Shown: positions 45,431 through 54,009, counted from the first letter of the stretch. The stretch is 64,000 bases of DNA from Candidatus Villigracilis affinis (GCA_016718275.1 JADKEA010000028.1:51951-115950), one strand, 5' to 3'. The notes: a model not told the origin generated them from the sequence alone. Numbers and translations are program-made.

Positions 45431-46489
45431 TTACGCCCAACCCTGTTTCAACGGCTGGATATCGCCTTGCACGGTCGAGAGGTTGCGGCCCATGACCTGC
45501 GCGATCTGGCCGACTTGTTTGACCATCGCCGCGAAGGCTTCAGGCTTGAGCGATTGCTTGCCATCAGAAACTGCCTTGGCAGGGTCGGGATGGACTTCAA
45601 CAATGAGACCATCTGCTCCAGCTGCAATGCCCGCACGCGCAATGGCGGCGACATAATTTGCAAGACCCGTGGAATGGCTTGGGTCGAGGATGACGGGAAG
45701 GTGGGTCAGGTTTTTCAAAACGGGAATGGCGTTGATGTCGGTTGTGTTGCGGGTGGATGTTTCAAAGGTGCGGATGCCGCGCTCGCACAACATCACGCGC
45801 TGGTTTCCCCCAGCCAAAATATATTCAGCAGACATGAGCAGTTCTTCGACCGTGGCGGAGAGTCCGCGCTTGAGCAGGACAGCCGTGCGCGATTCGCCGA
45901 TGGCACGCAGCAGGTTGAAGTTCTGCATGTTGCGCGCGCCGACCTGCAGCACATCCACGTATTTGACCATCACATCCAGCTGCACCTGTGACATGATCTC
46001 AACGACGATGGGCAATCCTGTTTTTTCGCGGGCTTCAGCGAGCAGTTCGAGGCCTTCTTCGCCGAGTCCCTGGAAGGAGTATGGCGACGTGCGCGGCTTG
46101 AACACTCCCCCACGCAACGCGGACGCTCCCGCCTCTTTCACAGCGATGGCTGTTTCAATGATCTGCGAGCGACTCTCCACCGAGCATGGTCCCGCGATCA
46201 CGGAAACTTCATTCCCGCCGACGGAAAATCCGTTCATGGAAATGACCGAGTCTTCGGGGTGGAACTGGCGTGACGCCAGTTTGTACGGCTGGGTAATGCG
46301 CTGGACAATGTCCACGCCATCGAGGCTTTCGAAGCGTTCCATTGGGATGTTGTGCGTTTCGCCAATGGCGCCAATGATCGTCGCTTCGACTCCCTGTGAA
46401 AGATGGACGTTCAGCCCCGCCTCTTTGATGGATGCGATCACTGCTTCCACTTGCTGCGGTGTCGCGTTGGCTTTCATAATTATCATCAT
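45431..46489 (-). CDS. aroF: DAHP synthase, type I-beta with N-terminal regulatory domain, copy 2
   Basis: 352 residues with the same layout as copy 1: a regulatory ferredoxin-like domain (MMIIMKANATPQQVEAVI), then VIAGPCSVESRSQI, LRGGVFKPRTSPYSFQG, GARNMQNFNLL and PVILDPSHSTG. The catalytic cores are nearly the same, while the first 80 residues differ much more, which is what separate feedback control would look like. A 115-base gap separates the two genes. Upstream, a 90-base repeat-like spacer separates it from aroH. Confidence 0.93.
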   Translation of the reverse strand: MMIIMKANATPQQVEAVIASIKEAGLNVHLSQGVEATIIGAIGETHNIPMERFESLDGVDIVQRITQPYKLASRQFHPEDSVISMNGFSVGGNEVSVIAGPCSVESRSQIIETAIAVKEAGASALRGGVFKPRTSPYSFQGLGEEGLELLAEAREKTGLPIVVEIMSQVQLDVMVKYVDVLQVGARNMQNFNLLRAIGESRTAVLLKRGLSATVEELLMSAEYILAGGNQRVMLCERGIRTFETSTRNTTDINAIPVLKNLTHLPVILDPSHSTGLANYVAAIARAGIAAGADGLIVEVHPDPAKAVSDGKQSLKPEAFAAMVKQVGQIAQVMGRNLSTVQGDIQPLKQGWA

Positions 46490-46502
46490 GGTGGTTTCTC
46501 CT

Positions 46503-46577
46503 AGTCAGTTACAAGTTTACAAGTTGCAGGTTGGAAGGTTTTCAACATTCAACATGCAAACCTTCTAACTTTCAAAC
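46503..46577. repeat. AGGTTGGAA-type imperfect palindromic spacer
   Basis: The gap between aroH and the second DAHP synthase contains TTGCAGGTTGGAAGGTTTTC and, inverted, AACCTTCTAACTTTC. A similar palindromic spacer lies at 52755-52848 in the trp operon, so these are related spacer repeats rather than coding sequence. Confidence 0.5.
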
Positions 46578-46580
46578 GTT

Positions 46581-46952
46581 CTATTGCGCGGCTACCAAAT
46601 CAGGTCGTAATCTGACCGCATCTCGCAGATACACATGCTTGATCTCACTCTGCGGCGTTTCCGTATTCCAATGCACAAGCACACGGATGGCTTTTGGCAA
46701 ACTACCAGGCACGGGGATCTCGCGGGCACACATCATCGGAACCATGCTCCACCCCATTTGACGGGCAGCCTGCGCGGGGAAGGTGGCGGCGAGATCTTCC
46801 GTCACGGTGAAGATGGCACTGCCGACATCTTCGGGCGTCATGCCCTGGTTCTCTTTAATGATGGCTTCAAGCAATTCCCGCGTTGCCTGAAGGATCAAGT
46901 CTGGTTCATCCTCTGCGACGGTGGTAGCGCCGCGAATTCCACGTGTGGGCAT
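46581..46952 (-). CDS. aroH: Chorismate mutase, AroH type
   Basis: 123 residues, the usual length of the monofunctional trimeric AroH fold. RGIRGATTVAEDEPDLI at the N terminus carries the active-site Arg, with FTVTEDLAATFPAQAAR and PVPGSLPKAIRVLVH as further family blocks (Arg in IRVL). It rearranges chorismate to prephenate, the branch towards Phe and Tyr. GGAG lies about eight bases before the ATG. It is the first enzyme gene after the leader-peptide attenuator and so directly under its control. Confidence 0.96.
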   Translation of the reverse strand: MPTRGIRGATTVAEDEPDLILQATRELLEAIIKENQGMTPEDVGSAIFTVTEDLAATFPAQAARQMGWSMVPMMCAREIPVPGSLPKAIRVLVHWNTETPQSEIKHVYLRDAVRLRPDLVAAQ

Positions 46953-47011
46953 ATATTCTTCTCCTATTGTCCCCCTTTCCCTCTGGGATAGAGGATGGGG
47001 GTGAGGGTAAT

Positions 47012-47044
47012 AAAAAAGAGCGAGACCGTTTGGCCTCGCTCTTT
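47012..47044 (-). terminator. Attenuator terminator ahead of aroH
   Basis: AAAGAGCGAG and CTCGCTCTTT (47035-47044 with 47015-47024) form a 10-bp stem, extended by CC-GG, and on the minus strand the stem runs into TTTTTT. It lies three bases after the leader peptide stop and 60 bases before aroH. Its 5' arm (GAGCGAGGCC on the minus strand) can alternatively pair with GGCCTCCGCT at 47091-47100 inside the leader peptide gene. Confidence 0.85.
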
Positions 47045-47046
47045 AG

Positions 47047-47142
47047 TTACAGATTTTTCTGTCTACTTAAGCGCAACCAGCGGCAACCGAAGCGGAGGCC
47101 GTTAAAGTAATACGCAAAATAAAAGCGGACAGAAGCTAACAT
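47047..47142 (-). CDS. Aromatic leader peptide of the aro operon (31 residues)
   Basis: A short reading frame, ATG at 47142 to TAA at 47049-47047, encodes 31 residues with eight aromatic ones: F7 Y8 F9 A Y11 Y12 F13, then F18 and W22. The run FYFAYYF directly precedes the antiterminator segment (codons 15-18). The peptide ends three bases before an intrinsic terminator and lies ahead of aroH, DAHP synthases, tyrA and the rest. This is what a transcription-attenuation leader peptide sensing charged tRNA-Phe and tRNA-Tyr looks like. The predicted transcription start is only about four bases before the ATG, so translation would be nearly leaderless. Confidence 0.75.
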   Translation of the reverse strand: MLASVRFYFAYYFNGLRFGCRWLRLSRQKNL

Positions 47143-47152
47143 ATTGGGCGCT

Positions 47153-47181
47153 ATTCTATGCGTGTCACTCAAATGCGTCAA
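47153..47181 (-). promoter_or_regulatory. Promoter of the aro operon
   Basis: On the minus strand TTGACG (47181-47176) and TAGAAT (47158-47153) are spaced by exactly 17 bases, close to the sigma-70 consensus. Transcription would begin near 47146, just before the leader peptide ATG. The -10 box lies in a 19-bp block (47142-47160) that recurs upstream of the trp T-box. Confidence 0.8.
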
Positions 47182-47220
47182 GGGGGAATTTCCGATTACG
47201 CAAGGCGGCGGGTGGAGATT

Positions 47221-47523
47221 CTATTTTGGATTCTCGAAGATCATCTCGTAATGTTCAACCGCTGGAAATGGATCGTAGAAGTGATGCAATCGTTTCTTCC
47301 ACTCTTGATATTCATTTGACCCGCGAAACCCAACCGTATGGGCTTCCAATGTCTCCCATTGGACAAGTAACAAATAACGATTTTGTTTTTCCAAACAATG
47401 CTGCAACTGATGCGAAGCATAACCAGCCATGCTGGCAATAATGGACGATGCTTCTACAAACGCCGATTCAAATTCTTTCTCGCGACTTGGAATCACATCA
47501 AGAATTACCACTTCGAGAATCAT
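47221..47523 (-). CDS. Small antibiotic-biosynthesis-monooxygenase-like (ABM) protein
   Basis: 100 residues with a dimeric alpha/beta barrel (ABM/EthD-like) look: MILEVVILDVIPSREKEFE, ASSIIASMAGYASHQLQ, YLLLVQWETLEAHTVGFRGS and a C-terminal HFYDPFPAVEHYE. Proteins of this group include heme-degrading and quinone-oxidising monooxygenases, but many have no known role. The start overlaps the trpA stop by 4 bases (ATGA), so it is translated as the last gene of the trp operon. A link to tryptophan metabolism is only suggested by position. Confidence 0.75.
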   Translation of the reverse strand: MILEVVILDVIPSREKEFESAFVEASSIIASMAGYASHQLQHCLEKQNRYLLLVQWETLEAHTVGFRGSNEYQEWKKRLHHFYDPFPAVEHYEMIFENPK

Positions 47524-48300
47524 TTCTTCACTTCCAATAACGCGCTTCGGAACTCCGCCGCAAACTGCTTCGCTGTTTCAACAGGCTTTTCACTACTCCC
47601 GATCAATTTCACACACGCCGAACCGACAATGACTCCATCCGCGAGTTGACCAACCTGTTTGGCTTGCTCGGGCGTGCCAATTCCAAATCCCACACACACA
47701 GGCACGGACGTGTGATCTCGCACACGTTGAATCAAATCGCCAAGTCCATCTGAAATGGCAGTACGCGCACCTGTCACACCTGTAACCGAAACCAAGATAA
47801 ATAAATCCCTTCGCATTGCGTGCAATGGATTCCATGCGCTCATTCGGCGATGTCGGCGCGAGCATTTGGATCAACGGCATATCCCCCACCAAGGATTGAA
47901 ACTCACCTGCCTCTTCCAATGGCAAATCAGGGATGATAAATCCATCCGCGCCCGCTTCACGCGCATCATGGACAAATTTCTCCAGTCCATACGCCAGCAT
48001 GGGATTGAAATATCCCATCAAAATAAATGGAATGGTCACGCCACGCTTGCGCAACTCCGCAACAGCCGCGAGTGACTTCTTAATCGTAATTCCATGTTCC
48101 AAAGCAACCTGTGTCGCCTTTTGAATCACAGGCCCATCCGCCAGCGGATCGGAGAAGGAAAGCCCCACTTCGATCAAGTCCGCGCCGTTTTTGGCAAGCG
48201 CTTCGATCACGTCAATGGATGTTTCCAAGTCAGGATAGCCCAAAGGGAAATAGGGCATGAAGATCGGTTTGTTTTTGAATGCGTTTTCGATTCTGTTCAT
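47520..48300 (-). CDS. trpA: Tryptophan synthase alpha chain (one frameshift)
   Basis: The alpha subunit cleaves indole-3-glycerol phosphate to indole. Landmarks are FMPYFPLGYPDLETS, the catalytic Glu in LIEVGLSFSDPLADGP, GFIIPDLPLEE, and SVTGVTGAR followed by VGFGIGTPEQA and VIVGSACVK. The frame changes near 47790 inside KGFIYLVSVTG: the first part runs from 48300 and the second, to 47520, is in another frame. Removing one base restores 259 residues, the normal length. The rest is fully conserved, so an insertion error in the assembly is likely. The stop overlaps the downstream small gene; trpB lies 35 bases upstream. Confidence 0.92.
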
Positions 48301-48335
48301 AAGTTCCTCGGTAAGCGATAATCGCTATTAAAGGT

Positions 48336-49559
48336 TTAGGAATTTGACCAATGCCTGATTCCTAATTTATCGTTTCCCAATTCCTTAATCACAGTATTCA
48401 AATCCTTATCCCCTCGCCCCGAAAGATTGACCAGAATCACCTGATCCTTCCTCATCGTCGGCGCGCGCTTGATGACTTCCGCCACGGCATGAGATGACTC
48501 CAGCGCAGGGATAATCCCTTCGGTGTGGCACAAGGTTTGGAAAGCGCTCAACGCTTCCGTATCCGTTGCGGATGTGTAAAATGCGCGTTCGCTATCTCGC
48601 ATCATCGCGTGCTCGGGGCCAACTGCCGCGTAATCCAACCCCGCAGAGACAGAATGAGTCTCGGCAATTTGTCCATCTTCATCCTGCAAGACATAAGTTC
48701 GTGTTCCGTGAATCACGCCCACTCTTGCTTTGGTTGCATCGCCAAATCGAGCAGCGTGTTTGCCTGAAGCAATTCCACTTCCGCCCGCTTCGACGCCGAT
48801 CAACTCAACGTGTTCATCATCCACAAATCCGCTGAAGACGCCGATGGCATTTGACCCGCCGCCCACACACGCAATCACCGTATCAGGCAAACGCCCCACA
48901 TCACGCAGCATTTGTTCGCGTGCTTCAATTCCGATCACCGATTGAAACTCGCGCACGATGGTCGGGTATGGGTGCGGCCCCAACGCCGAGCCGAGCAGAT
49001 AATGCGTATCGCGCACATTCGTCACCCAATCGCGGATGGCTTCGTTGATGGCATCTTTCAATGTCTTCGTGCCTGACTCAACAGGCCGCACTTCCGCGCC
49101 GAGCAATTTCATGCGGAAGACATTCGGCTCCTGCCGCGCAATGTCCACGGAGCCCATGTACACCACGCATTCGAGTCCGAGCAATGCCGCAGCGGTGGCA
49201 GATGCCACGCCGTGCTGCCCTGCCCCAGTCTCGGCAACGACGCGCTTCTTCCCCATCCGCTTGACGAGCAATGCCTGTCCCAACGCGTTATTGATTTTGT
49301 GTGCGCCCGTGTGCGCCAGGTCTTCGCGCTTCAAATAAATTTGCGCGCCGCCCAATTGTTCCGATAATCTTTTTGCATAGGTCAACGGCGTGGGTCTGCC
49401 CACGAACGACGCCAGCAAGCCTTCAAACTCTTTTCTGAAAGCAGGGTCTTTTTGCGCATCCACGAACGCCTGCTCCAACTCAATGAGCGCGGGCATCAAC
49501 GTCTCGGGCACGAACTGTCCGCCGTAGGGGCCAAATTTTGGGGGTAATAATGTTGTCAT
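48336..49559 (-). CDS. trpB: Tryptophan synthase beta chain
   Basis: 407 residues, standard TrpB1 type. FGPYGGQFVPETLMPAL opens the protein, the PLP lysine is in HTGAHKINNALGQ (near residue 91), AETGAGQHGVA and GGGSNAIG (phosphate loop) follow, and NLSGRGDKD lies near the end. It condenses indole with serine to give tryptophan. It lies between trpF (55 bases upstream) and trpA (35 bases downstream). Confidence 0.98.
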   Translation of the reverse strand: MTTLLPPKFGPYGGQFVPETLMPALIELEQAFVDAQKDPAFRKEFEGLLASFVGRPTPLTYAKRLSEQLGGAQIYLKREDLAHTGAHKINNALGQALLVKRMGKKRVVAETGAGQHGVASATAAALLGLECVVYMGSVDIARQEPNVFRMKLLGAEVRPVESGTKTLKDAINEAIRDWVTNVRDTHYLLGSALGPHPYPTIVREFQSVIGIEAREQMLRDVGRLPDTVIACVGGGSNAIGVFSGFVDDEHVELIGVEAGGSGIASGKHAARFGDATKARVGVIHGTRTYVLQDEDGQIAETHSVSAGLDYAAVGPEHAMMRDSERAFYTSATDTEALSAFQTLCHTEGIIPALESSHAVAEVIKRAPTMRKDQVILVNLSGRGDKDLNTVIKELGNDKLGIRHWSNS

Positions 49560-49614
49560 AAGTTCCTCTTGATTAGAAATTAGAGAACTTGGATCTAGTT
49601 GTTCTGGGATCGTC

Positions 49615-50250
49615 CTAATCTCTAATCTCTGCTCTCTTTACTTCCTTTACAAACGCCTTCATCTTGCTCGCATCTTTCTCACCCGCAGCTGATTCCACGC
49701 CAGAGGCAACATCCACGCCCCAGGGTTTGACCTGCCGCACCGCGTCCGCGACATTCTCTGGAGTCAGGCCGCCCGCCAGCAACAGCGGATATTTTTTTGC
49801 AAGTTCCGCCGCCGCTGACCAATCTGCTGTGACGCCGCTTCCGCCGTAGACACCTTTGACGGCAGCATCGACTAACAAAGCAGGTGCATCATTGCGAACG
49901 GATAACCGGTGATATCGATGGAATTCCGACGAGCGAATGGCTTTGAAGGCTTTGCCGCTGAAGGACTCAAGCAGTTCTGGCGTTTCATCGCCGTGGAGTT
50001 GAGCGAGGTCAAGATGGCAGGTTTCCAGAATATTCTTCACTTCATCCACGGGTGAATTTACGAATACGCCGACAAGTTTTATTTGTGGATGTTCTCGCTT
50101 CAAAACGGATGTTATTTCTGCACAAGTTTCTTTCTCAATAAAGCGCACGCTCTTGGGATAAAAATTAAATCCCAAATAATCCGCGCCTGCTTCCATGGCG
50201 GCAAGCGCATCTTTCACAGTTTTGATTCCACAGATTTTTATTTTGGTCAT
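49615..50250 (-). CDS. trpF: Phosphoribosylanthranilate isomerase
   Basis: 211 residues. KICGIKTVKDALAAMEAGADYLGFNFYPKSVR carries the catalytic Cys and the barrel start, with VGVFVN, AQLHGDE and, near the end, LLAGGLTPENV and GVDVASGVES with the catalytic Asp. It carries out the Amadori rearrangement to CdRP, the substrate of TrpC. It is separate from trpC here, unlike the fused forms of enterobacteria. Confidence 0.97.
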   Translation of the reverse strand: MTKIKICGIKTVKDALAAMEAGADYLGFNFYPKSVRFIEKETCAEITSVLKREHPQIKLVGVFVNSPVDEVKNILETCHLDLAQLHGDETPELLESFSGKAFKAIRSSEFHRYHRLSVRNDAPALLVDAAVKGVYGGSGVTADWSAAAELAKKYPLLLAGGLTPENVADAVRQVKPWGVDVASGVESAAGEKDASKMKAFVKEVKRAEIRD

Positions 50251-50306
50251 AAGGTTACAAGTCGAAGGTCAAAGGTTGAAGGTCATAAAAGACTTTAGAC
50301 CTTTGA

Positions 50307-51104
50307 CTATTGACTCTCCATTCCAGATAATTCACGCACTTTCGCAGGGATATCTTCCGAAGTGACCAATGCTTCACCGACGAGAATTGCATCAATGTTT
50401 ATATTGGCTAATCGGTCAACATCAGCGGCGGTGAAGATTCCGCTTTCGGCGACGACGGCGATTTCGGGGGAAATCATCGGGCGGAGGCGTTCGGTGGTGG
50501 TGAGGGAAACTTCAAAGGTGGCGAGGTTGCGGTTGTTGATGCCGATCAGTTTTACATCTTTCAACTTCAAGGCTCGCTCGGTTTCTGCTTCGTCGTGGAC
50601 TTCGACCAAGGCGGTCAATCCCAAACTGAGGGCGCAGGCGTGCAGGTCGGCGAAGTGTTTGTCGTCGGTGAGGGCGGCGGCGATGAGGAGGATGGCGTCG
50701 GCGCCGTTGGCTCGGGCTTCGTAGATTTGGGTTTCGTCGATGGTGAAATCCTTCCGAAGAAGGGGCAAGGTGGAGTGATGAGTGAAACGTAAATCGTGAA
50801 GGGTTTCGAGTTTGCCCATGAAGAATTTTTCGTCGGTGAGGACGCTGATGGCGGCGGCGCCGTTTTGGGTGTAGATGTCGGCCACTTGGAAGAGGTCAAG
50901 GTGCGGGGCGAGAATCCCTTTGGAGGGAGAGGCTCTCTTTAGTTCAGCGATCAGGCTCGGGCGGAGTCCGAAGCGGCGGCGCTTGATTGCGGCGAGAAAA
51001 TCTCTGGGCGCAGGACTCTGCTCTGCGGCGCGGCGTAATGCTGAGGCGTCGAGCGCCGCAATTTCCAATTTCTTTTGAGCGATGATTTTTTCGAGTATGT
51101 TCAT
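50307..51104 (-). CDS. trpC: Indole-3-glycerol-phosphate synthase
   Basis: 265 residues. LIAELKRASPSKG is the N-terminal substrate-binding signature, SVLTDEKFFMG and LLRKDFTIDETQIYEARANGADAILLI hold the catalytic Lys residues, and GINNRNLATFEV and VAESGIFTAADV the phosphate site. It closes the indole ring from CdRP. Its start overlaps the trpGD stop by 4 bases, so translation is probably coupled. Confidence 0.97.
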   Translation of the reverse strand: MNILEKIIAQKKLEIAALDASALRRAAEQSPAPRDFLAAIKRRRFGLRPSLIAELKRASPSKGILAPHLDLFQVADIYTQNGAAAISVLTDEKFFMGKLETLHDLRFTHHSTLPLLRKDFTIDETQIYEARANGADAILLIAAALTDDKHFADLHACALSLGLTALVEVHDEAETERALKLKDVKLIGINNRNLATFEVSLTTTERLRPMISPEIAVVAESGIFTAADVDRLANINIDAILVGEALVTSEDIPAKVRELSGMESQ

Positions 51105-52750
51105 GGGTAACGGATTGCCTTTGGCAAAGCGGATAAACGGATTACGGATTTTGAGTACTCAACAAGGGCGTTGAGTTTGGCGAGGGCGGCACCGTTATCG
51201 AGCGCGGCGGTGACTTCCACAAGCGCGGACTTGAAATCACCAGTTTCGGCGGCGAGAGCACCAGCGGCGTTGAGCAGGACGGAGTCGCGGCGGGCGCCTT
51301 TGAGTTTGCCAGAGAGAAGATCTCTCATCATCGCTGCGGATTCATCGGGTGTGCCGCCGCGCAGGTCTTCCATGGTGGCGAGGGCGAAACCGAATTCGGC
51401 GGGATCGAGATCATAGGTGTTGACCGCGCCATCTTTGAGATGACTGATGCGATTGATGCCCGTGGTGTTGAGCTCGTCGGTGCCGCCTGCGCCGTAGATG
51501 ATGAGCGCGGCGCGGGAACCGAGTTCTTTGAGGACGTTGGCGAGCGGCTCGGTGAGCGCGGCGGCATAAACGCCCGTGAGTTGAATGTTCGCGCCTGCGG
51601 GGTTGGTGAGCGGGCCGAGGACATTGAAGATGGTGCGTTGACCGATCTCTTTGCGCGGGCCGATGGCGTGCTTCATGGCGGGGTGAAATTTGGCGGCGAA
51701 CATAAAACCGATGCCGATGTTGTCGATGGCGTGGGCGATCTGGTCAGGTGTGAGGTCGAGGCTGACACCGAGAGCGGAGAGGACATCGGCAGAGCCGCAG
51801 TGAGATGACGCGGCGCGGTTGCCATGCTTGGCAACTTTGCGTCCCGTGCCCGCGAGGACGAATGCGGCGGCAGTGGAAATGTTGAAGGTGTGAGCGCCGT
51901 CACCGCCAGTGCCGACGATGTCGTAAATGCGTTCATCGGGATTTGCGAGTTTCACCTTGACCGCGTTGGCACGCATGGCGCGGACGGAGCCTGTGATCTC
52001 GGGGATGGTCTCCCCTTTCATGCGGAGCGACACCAGATAGGCGCTGACCTGCGCGGGCGTGGCTTGACCTGTCATGATGACGTTCATCGCTTCTTCGGCC
52101 TCTGCGACGGTGAGGTCGGTGCGGTTGATGGTCTTGGCGATAAACGGCTTGAGCATGGACGGCTCCGCAGGTGCGGGCGGGGCGATCTTGATATCGAGAA
52201 AATTCTTGAGCAGTTGTTTGCCATGCTCGGTGAGAATGGACTCGGGATGGAACTGCACGCCGTAGGTCGGGTGCTGACGATGTTTGAGCGCCATGATCTC
52301 GCCTTCGGATGTTTGCGCGACAACCTCAAGCTCGGTTGGGATGGGTTCGTAAACGACGAGCGAGTGATAGCGCATGGCTTCAAACGGCGAAGGAATATCT
52401 TTGAAGACACCTTGTCCGTTGTGAGTGACGGGGGAAGTCTTGCCGTGCATGAGGCGCGGAGCGCGATCCACTTTGCCGCCGTAGACTGCGCCGAGACATT
52501 GATGTCCGAGGCAGACGCCGAGCACGGGGATTTTTCCCGTGAAGTGTTTGATGGCTTCGGGCGAAACGCCGCCATCTTTGATGGGTTCGCCTGGGCCTGG
52601 GGAGATGACAAGATGGTCAGGCTTGAGGGCGATCAACTCGTTCAAGGAAATTTGGTCGTTGCGAAAGACGCGAATATCCGCGCCAAGTTCGCCGAGGTAT
52701 TGAACGAGGTTGTAGGTGAAGGAGTCGTAGTTATCTATAAGGGCTAACAT
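51101..52750 (-). CDS. trpGD: Fused anthranilate synthase glutaminase / anthranilate phosphoribosyltransferase (TrpG-TrpD)
   Basis: 549 residues joining two enzymes. Residues 1-190 are the glutamine amidotransferase: IDNYDSFTYNLVQYLGE, the oxyanion SPGPGEP, the nucleophile in GVCLGHQCLGA (C80 region) and the HPES catalytic pair. After a proline-rich linker (APPAPAEP) the phosphoribosyltransferase follows: VGTGGDGAHTFNIST, KHGNRAASS-CGSADVL and RTIFNVLGPLTNPA. It supplies ammonia to TrpE and transfers phosphoribosyl to anthranilate. Such fusions are known from enterobacteria, where TrpG and TrpD are also joined. It lies between the repeat-containing spacer after trpS and trpC. Confidence 0.96.
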   Translation of the reverse strand: MLALIDNYDSFTYNLVQYLGELGADIRVFRNDQISLNELIALKPDHLVISPGPGEPIKDGGVSPEAIKHFTGKIPVLGVCLGHQCLGAVYGGKVDRAPRLMHGKTSPVTHNGQGVFKDIPSPFEAMRYHSLVVYEPIPTELEVVAQTSEGEIMALKHRQHPTYGVQFHPESILTEHGKQLLKNFLDIKIAPPAPAEPSMLKPFIAKTINRTDLTVAEAEEAMNVIMTGQATPAQVSAYLVSLRMKGETIPEITGSVRAMRANAVKVKLANPDERIYDIVGTGGDGAHTFNISTAAAFVLAGTGRKVAKHGNRAASSHCGSADVLSALGVSLDLTPDQIAHAIDNIGIGFMFAAKFHPAMKHAIGPRKEIGQRTIFNVLGPLTNPAGANIQLTGVYAAALTEPLANVLKELGSRAALIIYGAGGTDELNTTGINRISHLKDGAVNTYDLDPAEFGFALATMEDLRGGTPDESAAMMRDLLSGKLKGARRDSVLLNAAGALAAETGDFKSALVEVTAALDNGAALAKLNALVEYSKSVIRLSALPKAIRYP

Positions 52751-52754
52751 GGTT

Positions 52755-52848
52755 GAATTCCTTTCGGTTTGAAGGTTGGAAAGTTAGCAGGTTGGAAAGT
52801 TGAGCGAAAACCTTCAAACCTTTTAACCTGACAACCTGCAAACCTCGT
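52755..52848. repeat. Palindromic spacer between trpGD and trpS
   Basis: The gap holds two GGTTGGAAAGTT units followed by complementary AACCTTCAAACC, TTAACCTGACAACCTG units, giving a long imperfect hairpin. Its sequence resembles the spacer at 46503-46577. It holds no gene and no clear terminator T-run. Confidence 0.55.
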
Positions 52849-53902
52849 TTATTCTTCATTTCCAAAAATATCCACTTCATCTGCAAAGAGGTCGAGGGAA
52901 TACGATAAGCCAGTCACATCGCGGACGAGGGTCATGGTCTCTTTGGCTTCGGTTTGCATACGGCGGATTCCGTTGGCGAGGACATCGCGCGGGATGGTGG
53001 GATGGGCAAGGTAATACGCGCGTTTTTCGCGGATGGGTTCGAGGAAGGCGTTGATGGCTTTGGCAAGTTTTTCCTTGACTTCCACATCGCCGACCTGTCC
53101 CTTGCGATAGCGTTCCTTGAGGTCATCCACTTCGGCGTAGGAGGGATTGAACGCGTCGTGATAGATGAAGACGGGATTGCCTTCCACGGTGCCTGGGTCT
53201 GTGGCGCGCAGGCGCTTGGGGTCGGTGTACATGCCTTTGACTTTTTCTTCGACGGTCTTGGCGTCATCGGATAAATAGATGGCATTGCCAAGGGACTTGG
53301 ACATTTTGCCTTGTCCATCTGTGCCGACGAGCAAAGCGCCTTCGCCGATAATGGATTCTGGTTCGGGGAAGACTTCTTTGCCGTAGAGATTATTGAACTT
53401 GCGTGCCATTTCGCGGGCGAGTTCAACATGGGATTGGTTGTCACGTCCCACGGGGACAACATTCGCGCGCGGCAATAAAATGTCCACGGCTTGCAGAACG
53501 GGATAGCCGAGCAAACCAAACGGCATGGAGTCGATGTTGGCGTCGCGTGCCATGTCTTTGAGCGTGGGCATGCGTTCGAGGCGCGGAACGGTGACCAGCA
53601 TTTCAAAGAGCAGATTCATTTCGTAGGTTTCTGGAATTGCAGATTGCACAAAGATGGTGCTGACGTTCGGGTCAATGCCCACGGCGAGATAGTCCAAAAC
53701 GATCTCGCGGATGTAGGTTGGAATCTCTTTGATGTACTGCGGCTCGGGCTTGGTGGTCATCGTGTGCAGGTCAGCAATGATGAAAAAGGAATCATACTGA
53801 TGTTGCAGGCGCACACGATTGCGAAGCGAGCCGACATAATGACCAAGGTGCAGGCGGCCTGTGGGGCGGTCACCAGTGAGAAGGCGGGGTTTTGTTTGTC
53901 AT
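52849..53902 (-). CDS. trpS: Tryptophanyl-tRNA synthetase (frameshift at codon 4-5)
   Basis: A class I aminoacyl-tRNA synthetase of about 350 residues once restored. The ATG at 53902 (AAAGGA upstream) opens MTNK, then an extra A in the AAAA run at 53890-53893 shifts the frame. The correct continuation PRLLTGDRPTGRLHLGHYVGSLRNR contains the HIGH-type motif HLGH. The rest is in frame to the stop: IADLHT, VPVGRDNQSHVELARE, KMSKSLGN (KMSKS loop) and GMYTDPKRLRATDPG. A start at 53814 would remove the HIGH motif and is wrong. Its place inside the T-box-controlled trp operon means charging enzyme and amino acid supply rise together. Confidence 0.93.
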
Positions 53903-53924
53903 GGGTAATTTCCTTTCTAAGGAT

Positions 53925-54009
53925 GAAGGATGAATTATGAAGGATGAAAAAGGGCAAAGGCAAAAGACGAAGGGCGAATGGTTTTCATTCATCCCTCATC
54001 CTTTATCCT
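53925..54009. repeat. AGGATGAA-type inverted repeat between trpS and trpE
   Basis: AGGATGAAGGATGAATTATG and the inverted CATCCTTTATCCTTCATCC face each other across a purine-rich spacer, making a long imperfect hairpin in the trpE-trpS gap. Similar AGGATGAA runs occur near 43380-43405, before aroA. No gene is seen in it. Confidence 0.5.

Noticed and set aside
49036..49338. Open frame opposite trpB
   Set aside because: Codon pattern and composition are those of an antisense shadow; no start signal or motif.
53757..53963. A frame starting upstream of trpS reading MPLPFFILHNSSFILRK
   Set aside because: It only translates the repeat-rich spacer and then the shifted start of trpS; the true start is the ATG at 53902.
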